Shown here: piece after piece, positions 1-6,758 of the stretch
Numbering within the stretch: position 1 is the first letter of the stretch
Layout of the letters: each line of letters begins with the position of its first letter
NCBI GenBank assembly: GCA_025934025.1
Contig: JAICYU010000011.1
Coordinates: forward strand, 1 to 36,577
Length of the DNA stretch: 36,577 bases
Origin: Terriglobales bacterium
GTDB taxonomy: Bacteria; Acidobacteriota; Terriglobia; Terriglobales; Acidobacteriaceae
Reading direction: 5' to 3'
Notes under the pieces: generated by a model
Databases searched by the model: none
What the model was told of the DNA's origin: nothing
Seen by the model: only the letters and a program-made list of their open reading frames with translations
Made by a program: the position numbers and the translations under genes

Positions 1-70
1 AAGGCAATTGATAAAACAGCTTCATTGTGTTCGTGAACAGACGCAGGTGAGCCTATCAGCTTCAGCGGCA

Positions 71-98
71 AAACGAAAAGGCGGCCCGCAAGCCGCCT
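71..98 (-). terminator. Rho-independent terminator of yebC
   Basis: Read on the minus strand, a GGCGGC/GCCGCC stem (80-85 with 92-97) is followed directly by a T-rich tract (TTTTCGTTTT). It lies about 20 nt past the yebC stop codon, where a transcript end is expected. Confidence 0.8.
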
Positions 99-116
99 GC
101 AAAGGATTGGTATAGT

Positions 117-866
117 TTACCCGGCAACTTCTTCAAGCTGCTTCTGGTCTACATCAAAATTCGAAAACACGTTCTGCACGTCGTCGTGGTCTTCAATCGC
201 TTCCAACAGTCGGATCATCTGGTTGGCCGCCGGTCCTTCCAGCTTGATGTAGTTCTGCGGAACCATGCCCAGTTCTGAATGAGCGACTTCGAAGCCGGCC
301 TTTTTAACCGCGTCAAGCACCCCTTCATAGGCGCCGGGATCAGTAATGAGTTCCCAGCTCTCTCCGTCGTCGTTGAGGTCTTCGCCGCCGTTTTCGAGCA
401 GCAGATTCATCAGGTCGTCTTCTTTGGCTGCGCTCTTGGGAACAACAATCGAACCCTTTTTGTGGAACATCCAGGCCACAGAGCCGGATTCACCCAGGTT
501 GCCGCCGCCCTTGGTGAACATATGGCGGATCTCGCTGACCGTGCGATTGCGATTGTCGGTGGTTACGTCCACTAGGAGCGCCACACCGCCGGGACCATAG
601 CCTTCAAACGTGATTTCCTCATAGGTCGCTCCAGGCAACTCACCGGTTCCGCGCTGGACGGCGCGCTTGATGTTGTCTGCCGGCATATTCTCCGCCTTGG
701 CGGCAGCAATCGCTGTACGCAGGCGCGGATTGCCTTCAGGATCGCCCCCGCCGCTCTTGGCGGCCATGGCGATTTCCTTGATGAGACGGGTAAAAATCTT
801 GCCGCGCTTGGCGTCCAGCGCGCCCTTTTTGTGTTTGATTGTGGCCCACTTTGAATGGCCGGACAT
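117..866 (-). CDS. yebC: YebC/PmpR family protein
   Basis: The 249-residue product matches the YebC/PmpR (TACO1-like) family over its full length. It starts with the family signature MSGHSKWATIKHKKGALDAK, continues with the basic segment RGKIFTRLIKEI, and has the acidic C-terminal domains ending around DHDDVQNVFSNFD. YebC proteins are cytoplasmic; they were described as DNA-binding regulators and more recently as ribosome-associated factors that help translation through difficult motifs. The length is normal (240-250 residues). No ruvC, ruvA or ruvB, its frequent neighbours, is present here. A terminator follows the stop codon. Identification is secure; which role applies in this organism cannot be told from sequence. 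Confidence 0.96.
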   Translation of the reverse strand: MSGHSKWATIKHKKGALDAKRGKIFTRLIKEIAMAAKSGGGDPEGNPRLRTAIAAAKAENMPADNIKRAVQRGTGELPGATYEEITFEGYGPGGVALLVDVTTDNRNRTVSEIRHMFTKGGGNLGESGSVAWMFHKKGSIVVPKSAAKEDDLMNLLLENGGEDLNDDGESWELITDPGAYEGVLDAVKKAGFEVAHSELGMVPQNYIKLEGPAANQMIRLLEAIEDHDDVQNVFSNFDVDQKQLEEVAG

Positions 867-971
867 GTGGATAACCTCGAAAAATCAAAGATTTAGGCAG
901 CCCGCAGGAGACGCGGCAGTCGCTAACAAGCGCATGAAAACAAAGTAGATTATAGCACGCGACCCGGATAT

Positions 972-1445
972 TTACGGTTTCGTCACCGGCCTAGCGGCGG
1001 CTCGCGATTTGAAGGCAAACACCACAGCCAGAAGCGGCGGCGACAGCAGCACTCCCCAGAACGGAATGAGAATTCCCAGAACAATCGGCGCGGTCAGCGC
1101 GATCCAGAATGGCACTTTAGCCGTCCGCTTCATCAGGTAAGGCTGAAGGAAAAGTCCATCTGTCACCATGATGACCGCGAACAAGATCAGCACATAGAAA
1201 AACTTCATGTGGTCCGAGCTGATGGCGCCCGTGAGGGCAGGACCGATCACTGAAATCATGACACCGAAATTCGGAATGAACTGAAGCAAGCCCGCCAGCA
1301 CCGCCCACAGTGGCGCCCAGGGAATGCCGATAATCAACAATCCGACCAGCCACATTAGCCCCACTGCGAGCGAGTCCTGGCATTGGGCAATGAACCAGTT
1401 CCTCAGCGCCGAGCCGGTGGTGCGAGCGTGGGATCTCCAGTCCAT
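972..1445 (-). CDS. Half-length AI-2E family (PF01594) membrane protein
   Basis: The 157-residue protein matches only the C-terminal half of AI-2E/PerM-type permeases: RNWFIAQ, then the helix pair around GIPWAPLWAVLAGLLQFIPNFG, the segment ending LQPYLMKRTAKVPFWIAL, and a last helix before a basic tail. Family members are usually 340-400 residues, so the first three or so helices are missing. I start at ATG 1445, which has a GAGG Shine-Dalgarno five nt upstream; a GTG at 1451 is possible but badly spaced. The ribosome site argues for a real short gene rather than a fresh truncation. The gene is divergent from the small membrane ORF at 1524. Transport substrate is unknown. Confidence 0.7.
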   Translation of the reverse strand: MDWRSHARTTGSALRNWFIAQCQDSLAVGLMWLVGLLIIGIPWAPLWAVLAGLLQFIPNFGVMISVIGPALTGAISSDHMKFFYVLILFAVIMVTDGLFLQPYLMKRTAKVPFWIALTAPIVLGILIPFWGVLLSPPLLAVVFAFKSRAAARPVTKP

Positions 1446-1523
1446 CAACACCTCAGTTTACTCTGCGTCGGGAGCACCCCCGCGTGGTATGCTCTGCGCT
1501 GCTGGACGACGGAGGCTATGTTA

Positions 1524-1793
1524 ATGCGGCTCCTCCTGTACGTTGTGCTATCCGTTCTTGTCGCTTTGGGAGCAAATTTCACTTATGGATTTGCCTGTGG
1601 TGCTCTCGGAGTGTTCTTTCCTCGGCTTCAGAAGGTTGGGGGCGGTGCAGTTGTGTTCTATTCCGTGCTGGCTCTCGGGCTCATCTACTCCCGCTCACGT
1701 CTGAACCGCGGATCACGCGTCAGACCAAACGCTACGACTGCCAACCCGATGATCTCCCACGAGGAAGAGAAAGCACTGAATGCTGACTGCTGA
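1524..1793 (+). CDS. Small hypothetical membrane protein (89 aa)
   Basis: Two hydrophobic segments lie at about residues 3-32 ([19 protein letters not shown] onward) and 42-55 ([14 protein letters not shown]). They are followed by a basic stretch ([12 protein letters not shown]) and a polar tail, as in a two-helix inner-membrane protein with a cytoplasmic tail. I place the start at ATG 1524 because GGAGG at 1511-1515 is ideally spaced for it; the in-frame ATG at 1518 lies only two nt from the motif. The last codons run into a heptameric tandem repeat (1774-1805), so the C-terminus may be recent. I do not recognise a family. Confidence 0.55.
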   Translation: MRLLLYVVLSVLVALGANFTYGFACGALGVFFPRLQKVGGGAVVFYSVLALGLIYSRSRLNRGSRVRPNATTANPMISHEEEKALNADC

Positions 1794-1805
1794 GTGCTGA
1801 TTGCT
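1774..1805. repeat. Heptad tandem repeat (TGCTGAN)
   Basis: TGCTGAC, TGCTGAG and TGCTGAT follow one another at 1781-1801, preceded by a degenerate copy (CACTGAA) and followed by a partial TGCT. The array covers the stop of the upstream small ORF and ends about 30 nt before purQ. Confidence 0.8.
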
Positions 1806-1837
1806 TTGTTCGCTGCCGCCGTTGCTACAATGAACTC

Positions 1838-2539
1838 ATGAAATTCGGCGTCATCGTTTTCCCCGGCTCCAACTGCGATCATGACAGCTACCATGCAGCC
1901 ATCACCGCCACCGGACAACAAGCCACGATGCTATGGCACGAATCGCATGACCTTGAAAATTGTGACGCCATTGTCGTTCCCGGTGGCTTCGCCTACGGCG
2001 ACTATCTTCGCACCGGCGCGATTGCGCGATTTGCGCCGATCATGGATCAAGTGCGCAAATTTGCCGCCTCAGGCGGGCTGGTGATCGGCATCTGCAATGG
2101 TTTCCAGATACTCTGCGAGGCCGGGCTGCTTCCCGGAGCTCTTCTGCGCAATGCGGGACTCAAGTACATCTGCAAGTACGTAAATCTGCGGGTCGAGAAT
2201 GCCGACACGCCGTTCACCAATGCCTGCAAACCGGGAGAAGTCCTGCGGATTCCTATCGGCCACATGGAAGGCAACTACTACTGCGATCCCGGGACTCTGG
2301 AATCGCTGCGCCGCCAGAATCGCATCCTCTTCCGCTACTGCACGCCTGAGGGACAGATCACGCCGGAAGCCAACCCTAACGGCTCGCTCGACAATATCGC
2401 CGGCATCTGCAATGAAGGACGCAACGTGCTGGGCATGATGCCTCATCCTGATCGCTCGAGCGAGTCTCTGCTCGGCTCTTCCGACGGCGCGCGAATCTTC
2501 CGCTCCATGGCGCTTGCGCCGGTTGTTTCCACGCGTTAA
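1838..2539 (+). CDS. purQ: Phosphoribosylformylglycinamidine synthase, glutaminase subunit PurQ
   Basis: This 233-residue class I glutamine amidotransferase releases ammonia from glutamine for FGAM synthase (with PurL and PurS) in de novo purine synthesis. Visible features are the N-terminal [16 protein letters not shown], the [10 protein letters not shown] loop, the nucleophile Cys in [13 protein letters not shown], and the catalytic His in the C-terminal [10 protein letters not shown]. Length is normal for the free-standing bacterial subunit. No purL or purS lies next to it, so the gene appears separated from its partners. The start ATG has no strong Shine-Dalgarno, but the conserved N-terminus fixes it. 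Confidence 0.96.
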   Translation: MKFGVIVFPGSNCDHDSYHAAITATGQQATMLWHESHDLENCDAIVVPGGFAYGDYLRTGAIARFAPIMDQVRKFAASGGLVIGICNGFQILCEAGLLPGALLRNAGLKYICKYVNLRVENADTPFTNACKPGEVLRIPIGHMEGNYYCDPGTLESLRRQNRILFRYCTPEGQITPEANPNGSLDNIAGICNEGRNVLGMMPHPDRSSESLLGSSDGARIFRSMALAPVVSTR

Positions 2540-2594
2540 GCCTCTTCTCTGTTCTCCGCCGCATCAAAGCTGTTGAAGATTCATTGGGGGTTGT

Positions 2595-3149
2595 ATGCGT
2601 GTAAACCGCATTGCGGTGCTGTTCTCTTCTCTCCTGCTGGCATTCTGTCTGGGCTGTTCTACCAATAAGGCCAGCACGCCTGACGTGAAAGATCAGGTGT
2701 CAAAAGCGCTCAACAATGCTGGCTTCAAGAACCTGTCTGTGGATACGAACACTGACAAGCAGCTTGTCACGTTGAAAGGGGACGTGAAATCTCAGGAAGA
2801 AAAAGACCGCGCTGAGGACGTAGCCAAAGGCGCGTCAGCGGGATATGTGGTCTCGAATGAGATCGGCATCCGTCCTGAAGGCGTGGAGAACGCGGCGCGA
2901 AAGATTGACGCTAACGTGGACGATGCAATTCAGAAGGACTTCAAGGCTGTCATCATCGCCAATCGTCTGGAGAAGCAGCACATCCAGTATGACGCTAAGA
3001 ATGGGGTGCTTACTCTTAAAGGAAAGGTTGACAGTCTGACTCTGCGCGAAGAGGTGGAGAAACTTGCCGCCAACGTGCCTAACGTGCAGCAGGTTGTGAA
3101 CGAATTGGACGTGAAGAGCACGAAGAAGCGTAAGAGCGCCGGAATGTAA
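2595..3149 (+). CDS. BON-domain lipoprotein
   Basis: The 184-residue protein has a lipoprotein-type signal peptide (hydrophobic segment to about residue 20, ending LGC with Cys21 as the likely lipidated residue). Two BON domains follow, at about residues 35-95 (VSKALNNAGF through ASAGYVVSNEIGI) and 108-175 (VDDAIQKDFKA through ANVPNVQQVVNELDV). BON domains, as in OsmY and secretin-associated proteins, are thought to bind phospholipid or bridge envelope layers. GGGGG lies about six nt before the ATG. It follows purQ by 55 nt, with no evident functional link. The tail is basic (KSTKKRKSAGM). A periplasmic stability or stress role is inference. Confidence 0.85.
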   Translation: MRVNRIAVLFSSLLLAFCLGCSTNKASTPDVKDQVSKALNNAGFKNLSVDTNTDKQLVTLKGDVKSQEEKDRAEDVAKGASAGYVVSNEIGIRPEGVENAARKIDANVDDAIQKDFKAVIIANRLEKQHIQYDAKNGVLTLKGKVDSLTLREEVEKLAANVPNVQQVVNELDVKSTKKRKSAGM

Positions 3150-3167
3150 CTGCCAGCCCCAGATTTC

Positions 3168-4280
3168 TTATTTGAAGGCTTCCTTGTTCACCACGTAAGG
3201 CATGCGGGCAACGTCGCCGCCATAGTTATTTTCCAGAACATCCATCAAACCCTGAACGCAACGGCCGGCCATTCCTTTTTCCGGATCGGCCGAAAGCCGC
3301 GTAATGGTTGCTCCGCTGGCAAAGTGGTGAAAGACGCGGCAGCGGTCTTCGAGAGCCGAGTCAAGCAGAGGCGAATCCGCAGGCAACGGCTCGCGCTCAA
3401 ACACATCGAGGGCCGCGCCTGCGATCCAGCGTTCTTTGAGAGCCCGCGCCAGGGCTTCTTCGTCCACCACCGGGCCGCGCGAGGTGTTGATGAGATAGGC
3501 GTCTTTTCTCATCGAACGCAACGTTTTCTCATTAATGAGATGAAAGGTTGGCGTGCCTGACTCGCCCTCGCGCACCAGTGGAACGTGAATGCTGATGAAG
3601 TCGGCCTGGCTCAACGCCTGTTGCAGGTCCACATAGCGGATCCAGTTCTTGTCTTTGGTGAAGCGAAGCTGGTGGCGCAGATCCATCACCTGCTGGATCG
3701 CTGAAATCATCTTCTGGTCCTGGAACACAGGGTCATAGCACAGGATGTTCATGTCAAATCCCGTACATTTCTTGATCATCGCCTGACCAATGCGGCCGGT
3801 CCCGATCACTGCGATGCTCTTGCCTGTGACTTCGTCGCCGAGAAACGGCAGATACGGGTGCCAGGATCCCCACTTCTGCTCCCGCACCATCTTCTCGCTG
3901 TCCCATAGCCGGCGCGTCACTGCGCCCAGCATGAAAAACGCAAACTCCGCGGTGGCTTCGGTCAATACATCAGCAGTATGAGTAAACGGAATCTTGTAGC
4001 GATTGGCGTCGGTGCGGTTGATGTTATCGAACCCGACAGCAATCTGCGCCACCACTTTGAGCGTGCCCTTGCCGGCTTCAAAGACTTCCGCATCAATCTT
4101 GTCGCGCAGGGTGGTGATAAGCCCGTCAACGCCGCTGCGGACTTTTTCGACAATCAGGCTCTTGGGGGGAGGCTCGGGGTTGGGATAGACCTCAAGTTGG
4201 TAGCCTTGGTCTCGCAGTTTCTGTTCAGCAGGATCGCCAATATGGCAGGTAGCAAAGACGCGGACCTTTTCTTTTTTCAT
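3168..4280 (-). CDS. D-isomer-specific 2-hydroxyacid dehydrogenase
   Basis: A 370-residue NAD(P)-dependent dehydrogenase of the D-2-hydroxyacid family, which includes glyoxylate reductase, phosphoglycerate dehydrogenase and formate dehydrogenase-like members. The dinucleotide loop is GTGRIG (160-165), the catalytic triad is Arg268 (NTSRGPVVDE), Glu295 (DVFEREPLP) and a His at about 319 (FHHFASGAT), where most relatives have a PHIAS-type motif. A segment of about 30 residues after the second beta strand (near 185-215) is longer than in typical glyoxylate reductases. I chose ATG 4280 over the upstream TTG 4328 because homology begins there. Substrate is not predictable from sequence alone. It lies downstream of the aminotransferase on the same strand. 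Confidence 0.88.
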   Translation of the reverse strand: MKKEKVRVFATCHIGDPAEQKLRDQGYQLEVYPNPEPPPKSLIVEKVRSGVDGLITTLRDKIDAEVFEAGKGTLKVVAQIAVGFDNINRTDANRYKIPFTHTADVLTEATAEFAFFMLGAVTRRLWDSEKMVREQKWGSWHPYLPFLGDEVTGKSIAVIGTGRIGQAMIKKCTGFDMNILCYDPVFQDQKMISAIQQVMDLRHQLRFTKDKNWIRYVDLQQALSQADFISIHVPLVREGESGTPTFHLINEKTLRSMRKDAYLINTSRGPVVDEEALARALKERWIAGAALDVFEREPLPADSPLLDSALEDRCRVFHHFASGATITRLSADPEKGMAGRCVQGLMDVLENNYGGDVARMPYVVNKEAFK

Positions 4281-4434
4281 AATGAACAATTGCCGCAGAT
4301 TTGCGCAGGTGATCGCAGATAAAGCCAACTCTGGTCAGAGGAGTTCATCGTAGCGACCCGAACAAATCCTGCTGTAAAAAATTGACGAAGCTCGCTCTGA
4401 TCAGCGTTTATCTGCCGGAAATCAGCGGCAAAGA

Positions 4435-5631
4435 TTAGAGATTCTTCTTCGTCCAGGCTTCAATCCGCTGCAATGCTTTTTCCAGGTTCTCCAGAGAATT
4501 GGCAATGCTGAACCTCAGATATCCTTCGCCGTATTGCCCAAAAGCCGCCCCGGAAAGACATGCCACGCCCGCCTGCTCCAACAGAGCTTCGGCCAGCTTC
4601 TTGGAGGTCCAGCCTGTTCTGCTGATGTTGGGGAAAGCGTAAAAAGCTCCGTGCGGCAGCCGGCACGAAAAGCCAGAAATTTTGTTGAGACCCGCGATAA
4701 AGCGGTCGCGCCGCAGCTTAAACTGCTGGCACATGTGAGTGACGGACGACTGGTCGCCCCGCACGGCCTCGATTCCCGCAACCTGGGTGAATCCCGCGCT
4801 GCATGAATTGACGTTGGTCATCAGCCGTCCGAAGTATGCTGCCAAGTCCTTGCGCATCACGCCGTAGCCGAGACGCCAGCCGGTCATGGCAAACGTCTTG
4901 GAAAAGCCATCCAGCATGATGACGCGATCTTTCCAGCCGTCCAGCGACATCAGCGAGTGATGCTGGCCTTCAAAAATCAGGCGGCTATAAATCTCGTCTG
5001 AGAGCACCATGACATCGCGATCGCCAATTGCGGCGGCAATGTCGCGGATGTCCTGCTCCGTAAGCACACCGCCGGTGGGATTATGCGGAGAGTTGATGAC
5101 GATCAGTTTGGTGCGATCTGTGATCTTGTCGGCCAACTCGTTTATGTCGAGCCGGAATTCATTTTCTTCCCGTAGATGAAGCGGCACCGGTTTGGCGCCG
5201 GTGAAGTTGATGAGGGATTCATAAATCGGGAAGCCAGGGTTGGGATAGATGACTTCATCCCCTTCTTCAACCAACGCCGTGAAAGTGAAGTAAATAGTTG
5301 GCTTGCCACCGGGAACAACAACGACTTCTTCCGGCGCAACCTTCACTTTGCGCGAGCGGCTCACGTCTTCGGCAATGGCTTCGCGGAGATCGGGCAAGCC
5401 GGCGGAAGGCGTATAGTGCGTCCAGCCGCCGCGCATGGCTTTGACGCCGGCATCAATCACATTGGCCGGAGTATCGAAATCCGGTTCGCCAATTTCCAGA
5501 TGGACGATTTCTTTGCCTTGCGCTTCCAGGGCGCGCGCTTTGGCGAGGGTTTCAAATGCGGTTTCAGTTCCCAAGCGGGCCATTCTCTTGGCTAGCCGCA
5601 ATTCAGTCTGCGTAGTCAGTCCTGCGCTCAT
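4435..5631 (-). CDS. Class I/II PLP-dependent aminotransferase
   Basis: A 398-residue fold-type I aminotransferase of the aspartate aminotransferase AspC/AspB branch. Characteristic pieces are VHLEIGEPDFDTP near the start, the TPSAGLPDLREAIA segment, NSPHNPTGG (substrate and cofactor contact), LSDEIYSRLIF with the PLP-pyridine Asp, and SKTFAMTGWRLGY with the Schiff-base Lys. The C-terminal YLRFSIANSLENLEKAL holds the carboxylate-binding Arg. It is complete and soluble. Its start lies 28 nt beyond the stop of the upstream glycosyltransferase, so the two are probably co-transcribed. Likely donors are aspartate, alanine or aromatic amino acids; I cannot choose among them. Confidence 0.92.
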   Translation of the reverse strand: MSAGLTTQTELRLAKRMARLGTETAFETLAKARALEAQGKEIVHLEIGEPDFDTPANVIDAGVKAMRGGWTHYTPSAGLPDLREAIAEDVSRSRKVKVAPEEVVVVPGGKPTIYFTFTALVEEGDEVIYPNPGFPIYESLINFTGAKPVPLHLREENEFRLDINELADKITDRTKLIVINSPHNPTGGVLTEQDIRDIAAAIGDRDVMVLSDEIYSRLIFEGQHHSLMSLDGWKDRVIMLDGFSKTFAMTGWRLGYGVMRKDLAAYFGRLMTNVNSCSAGFTQVAGIEAVRGDQSSVTHMCQQFKLRRDRFIAGLNKISGFSCRLPHGAFYAFPNISRTGWTSKKLAEALLEQAGVACLSGAAFGQYGEGYLRFSIANSLENLEKALQRIEAWTKKNL

Positions 5632-5659
5632 AATCTTTTTCTAACTGGTCTCTTGGATG

Positions 5660-6637
5660 CTATTCGTTGACGGCCTGCTCCTGGCTTTGCGACCGAAGCA
5701 CGTGCGCCACGGTATAGGGCACGCGTCGCGAGGGTTCCTGGAAATTGCGTACCTGCAAATCTCCCAGCAGGCCCAGCGCGAGCATCTGGCCTCCAAACAC
5801 GATCATCACCGCGGCAAAAACCAGCAACGGCCCATGCTGGCCCATCACTCCCACATGCCACAGCACTTTGGAGAGCATCAGCCACAGCGCAATGCCCAAT
5901 CCGCTGAATAAAGACAGCATTCCCACACTGCCAAAAAGGTGCAGCGGACGATACATATATTTGAGCAGAAAGCGAATCGTGATCAGATCAAAGAAAACTC
6001 GGAAGGTGCGCGAGATCCCATAATGCGAAGCCCCTTTGGGCCGCACGATATTTTTGATGGGAATCTCACAAATCGAAGCTCCATACCATGATGCCAGCGC
6101 CGGAATGAACCGGTGCAATTCGCCATATAACGGTAATTGCTGAATGATCTCGCGCCGGTAGGCTTTGAAGGTCGTGCCGAAATCGTGAATGTCCACGCCG
6201 CTCAGCTTGGCCATGGTCCAGTTCGCGATGCGTGAAGGAATGCGGCGCATGACAAAGTTATCCACTCGCTCTTTGCGCCAGCCACTCACCAGATCGTAGC
6301 CCTGTTCGAGCATCTCAATGAACTGCGGGATGTCCTCGGGATCGTGCTGCAAGTCGCCATCCATGGCGATCAGGTACTCGCCCTGTGCATGAGCAAAACC
6401 GGCAGCGAGAGCGGAGGTCTGGCCAAAGTTGCGCCGCAGCTTTACCACCACCACCCGGCTATCAATAGTCACGATCTCGCGCAGCAGTTTATAGGTGCGG
6501 TCCATGCTGCCGTCATCAACGAACACCAACTCGAAGGTTTCTCCCGTGGCTTCCATGACGGCCTTGAGGCGGTCGTAAAGAGAGGTCACGCTCTCCTGCT
6601 CATTATGAAAAGGAACGATGATGGAGTACTTAGGCAT
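5660..6637 (-). CDS. Family 2 glycosyltransferase, polyprenyl-phosphate type (GtrB/DPM-like)
   Basis: The 325-residue protein has a GT-A domain followed by two C-terminal membrane helices (about residues 232-256 and 264-292). This is the layout of enzymes that move a sugar from a nucleotide donor to undecaprenyl or dolichyl phosphate at the cytoplasmic face. Visible motifs are IIVPFHNEQESV at the N-terminus, FVDDGS (39-44), MDGDLQHDPEDI with the metal-binding DxD at 93-95, and KRDFGT-like HDFGTTFKAYRRE. It may supply a lipid-linked sugar for surface glycan or lipid modification. No Shine-Dalgarno is seen; a perfect TATAAT lies 10 nt before the ATG, suggesting a nearly leaderless mRNA. Confidence 0.9.
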   Translation of the reverse strand: MPKYSIIVPFHNEQESVTSLYDRLKAVMEATGETFELVFVDDGSMDRTYKLLREIVTIDSRVVVVKLRRNFGQTSALAAGFAHAQGEYLIAMDGDLQHDPEDIPQFIEMLEQGYDLVSGWRKERVDNFVMRRIPSRIANWTMAKLSGVDIHDFGTTFKAYRREIIQQLPLYGELHRFIPALASWYGASICEIPIKNIVRPKGASHYGISRTFRVFFDLITIRFLLKYMYRPLHLFGSVGMLSLFSGLGIALWLMLSKVLWHVGVMGQHGPLLVFAAVMIVFGGQMLALGLLGDLQVRNFQEPSRRVPYTVAHVLRSQSQEQAVNE

Positions 6638-6647
6638 GCAAATCTAA

Positions 6648-6653
6648 ATTATA
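6648..6653 (-). promoter_or_regulatory. TATAAT -10 element for a near-leaderless glycosyltransferase mRNA
   Basis: On the minus strand a perfect TATAAT ends 10 nt before the ATG at 6637, so transcription would start only about 3-5 nt before the start codon. No good -35 hexamer is present at 17 nt. The absence of a ribosome-binding site fits a leaderless transcript. Confidence 0.4.
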
Positions 6654-6758
6654 CCCCTCGCAATTTGACCCTGTGCAGTTCAAAAGAGAGTAAAAACGGG
6701 TAGTTCACCTTTGGTTAACTCAGATGAACAGCCGCGCCGGTTCACACTCGTAAACTTT

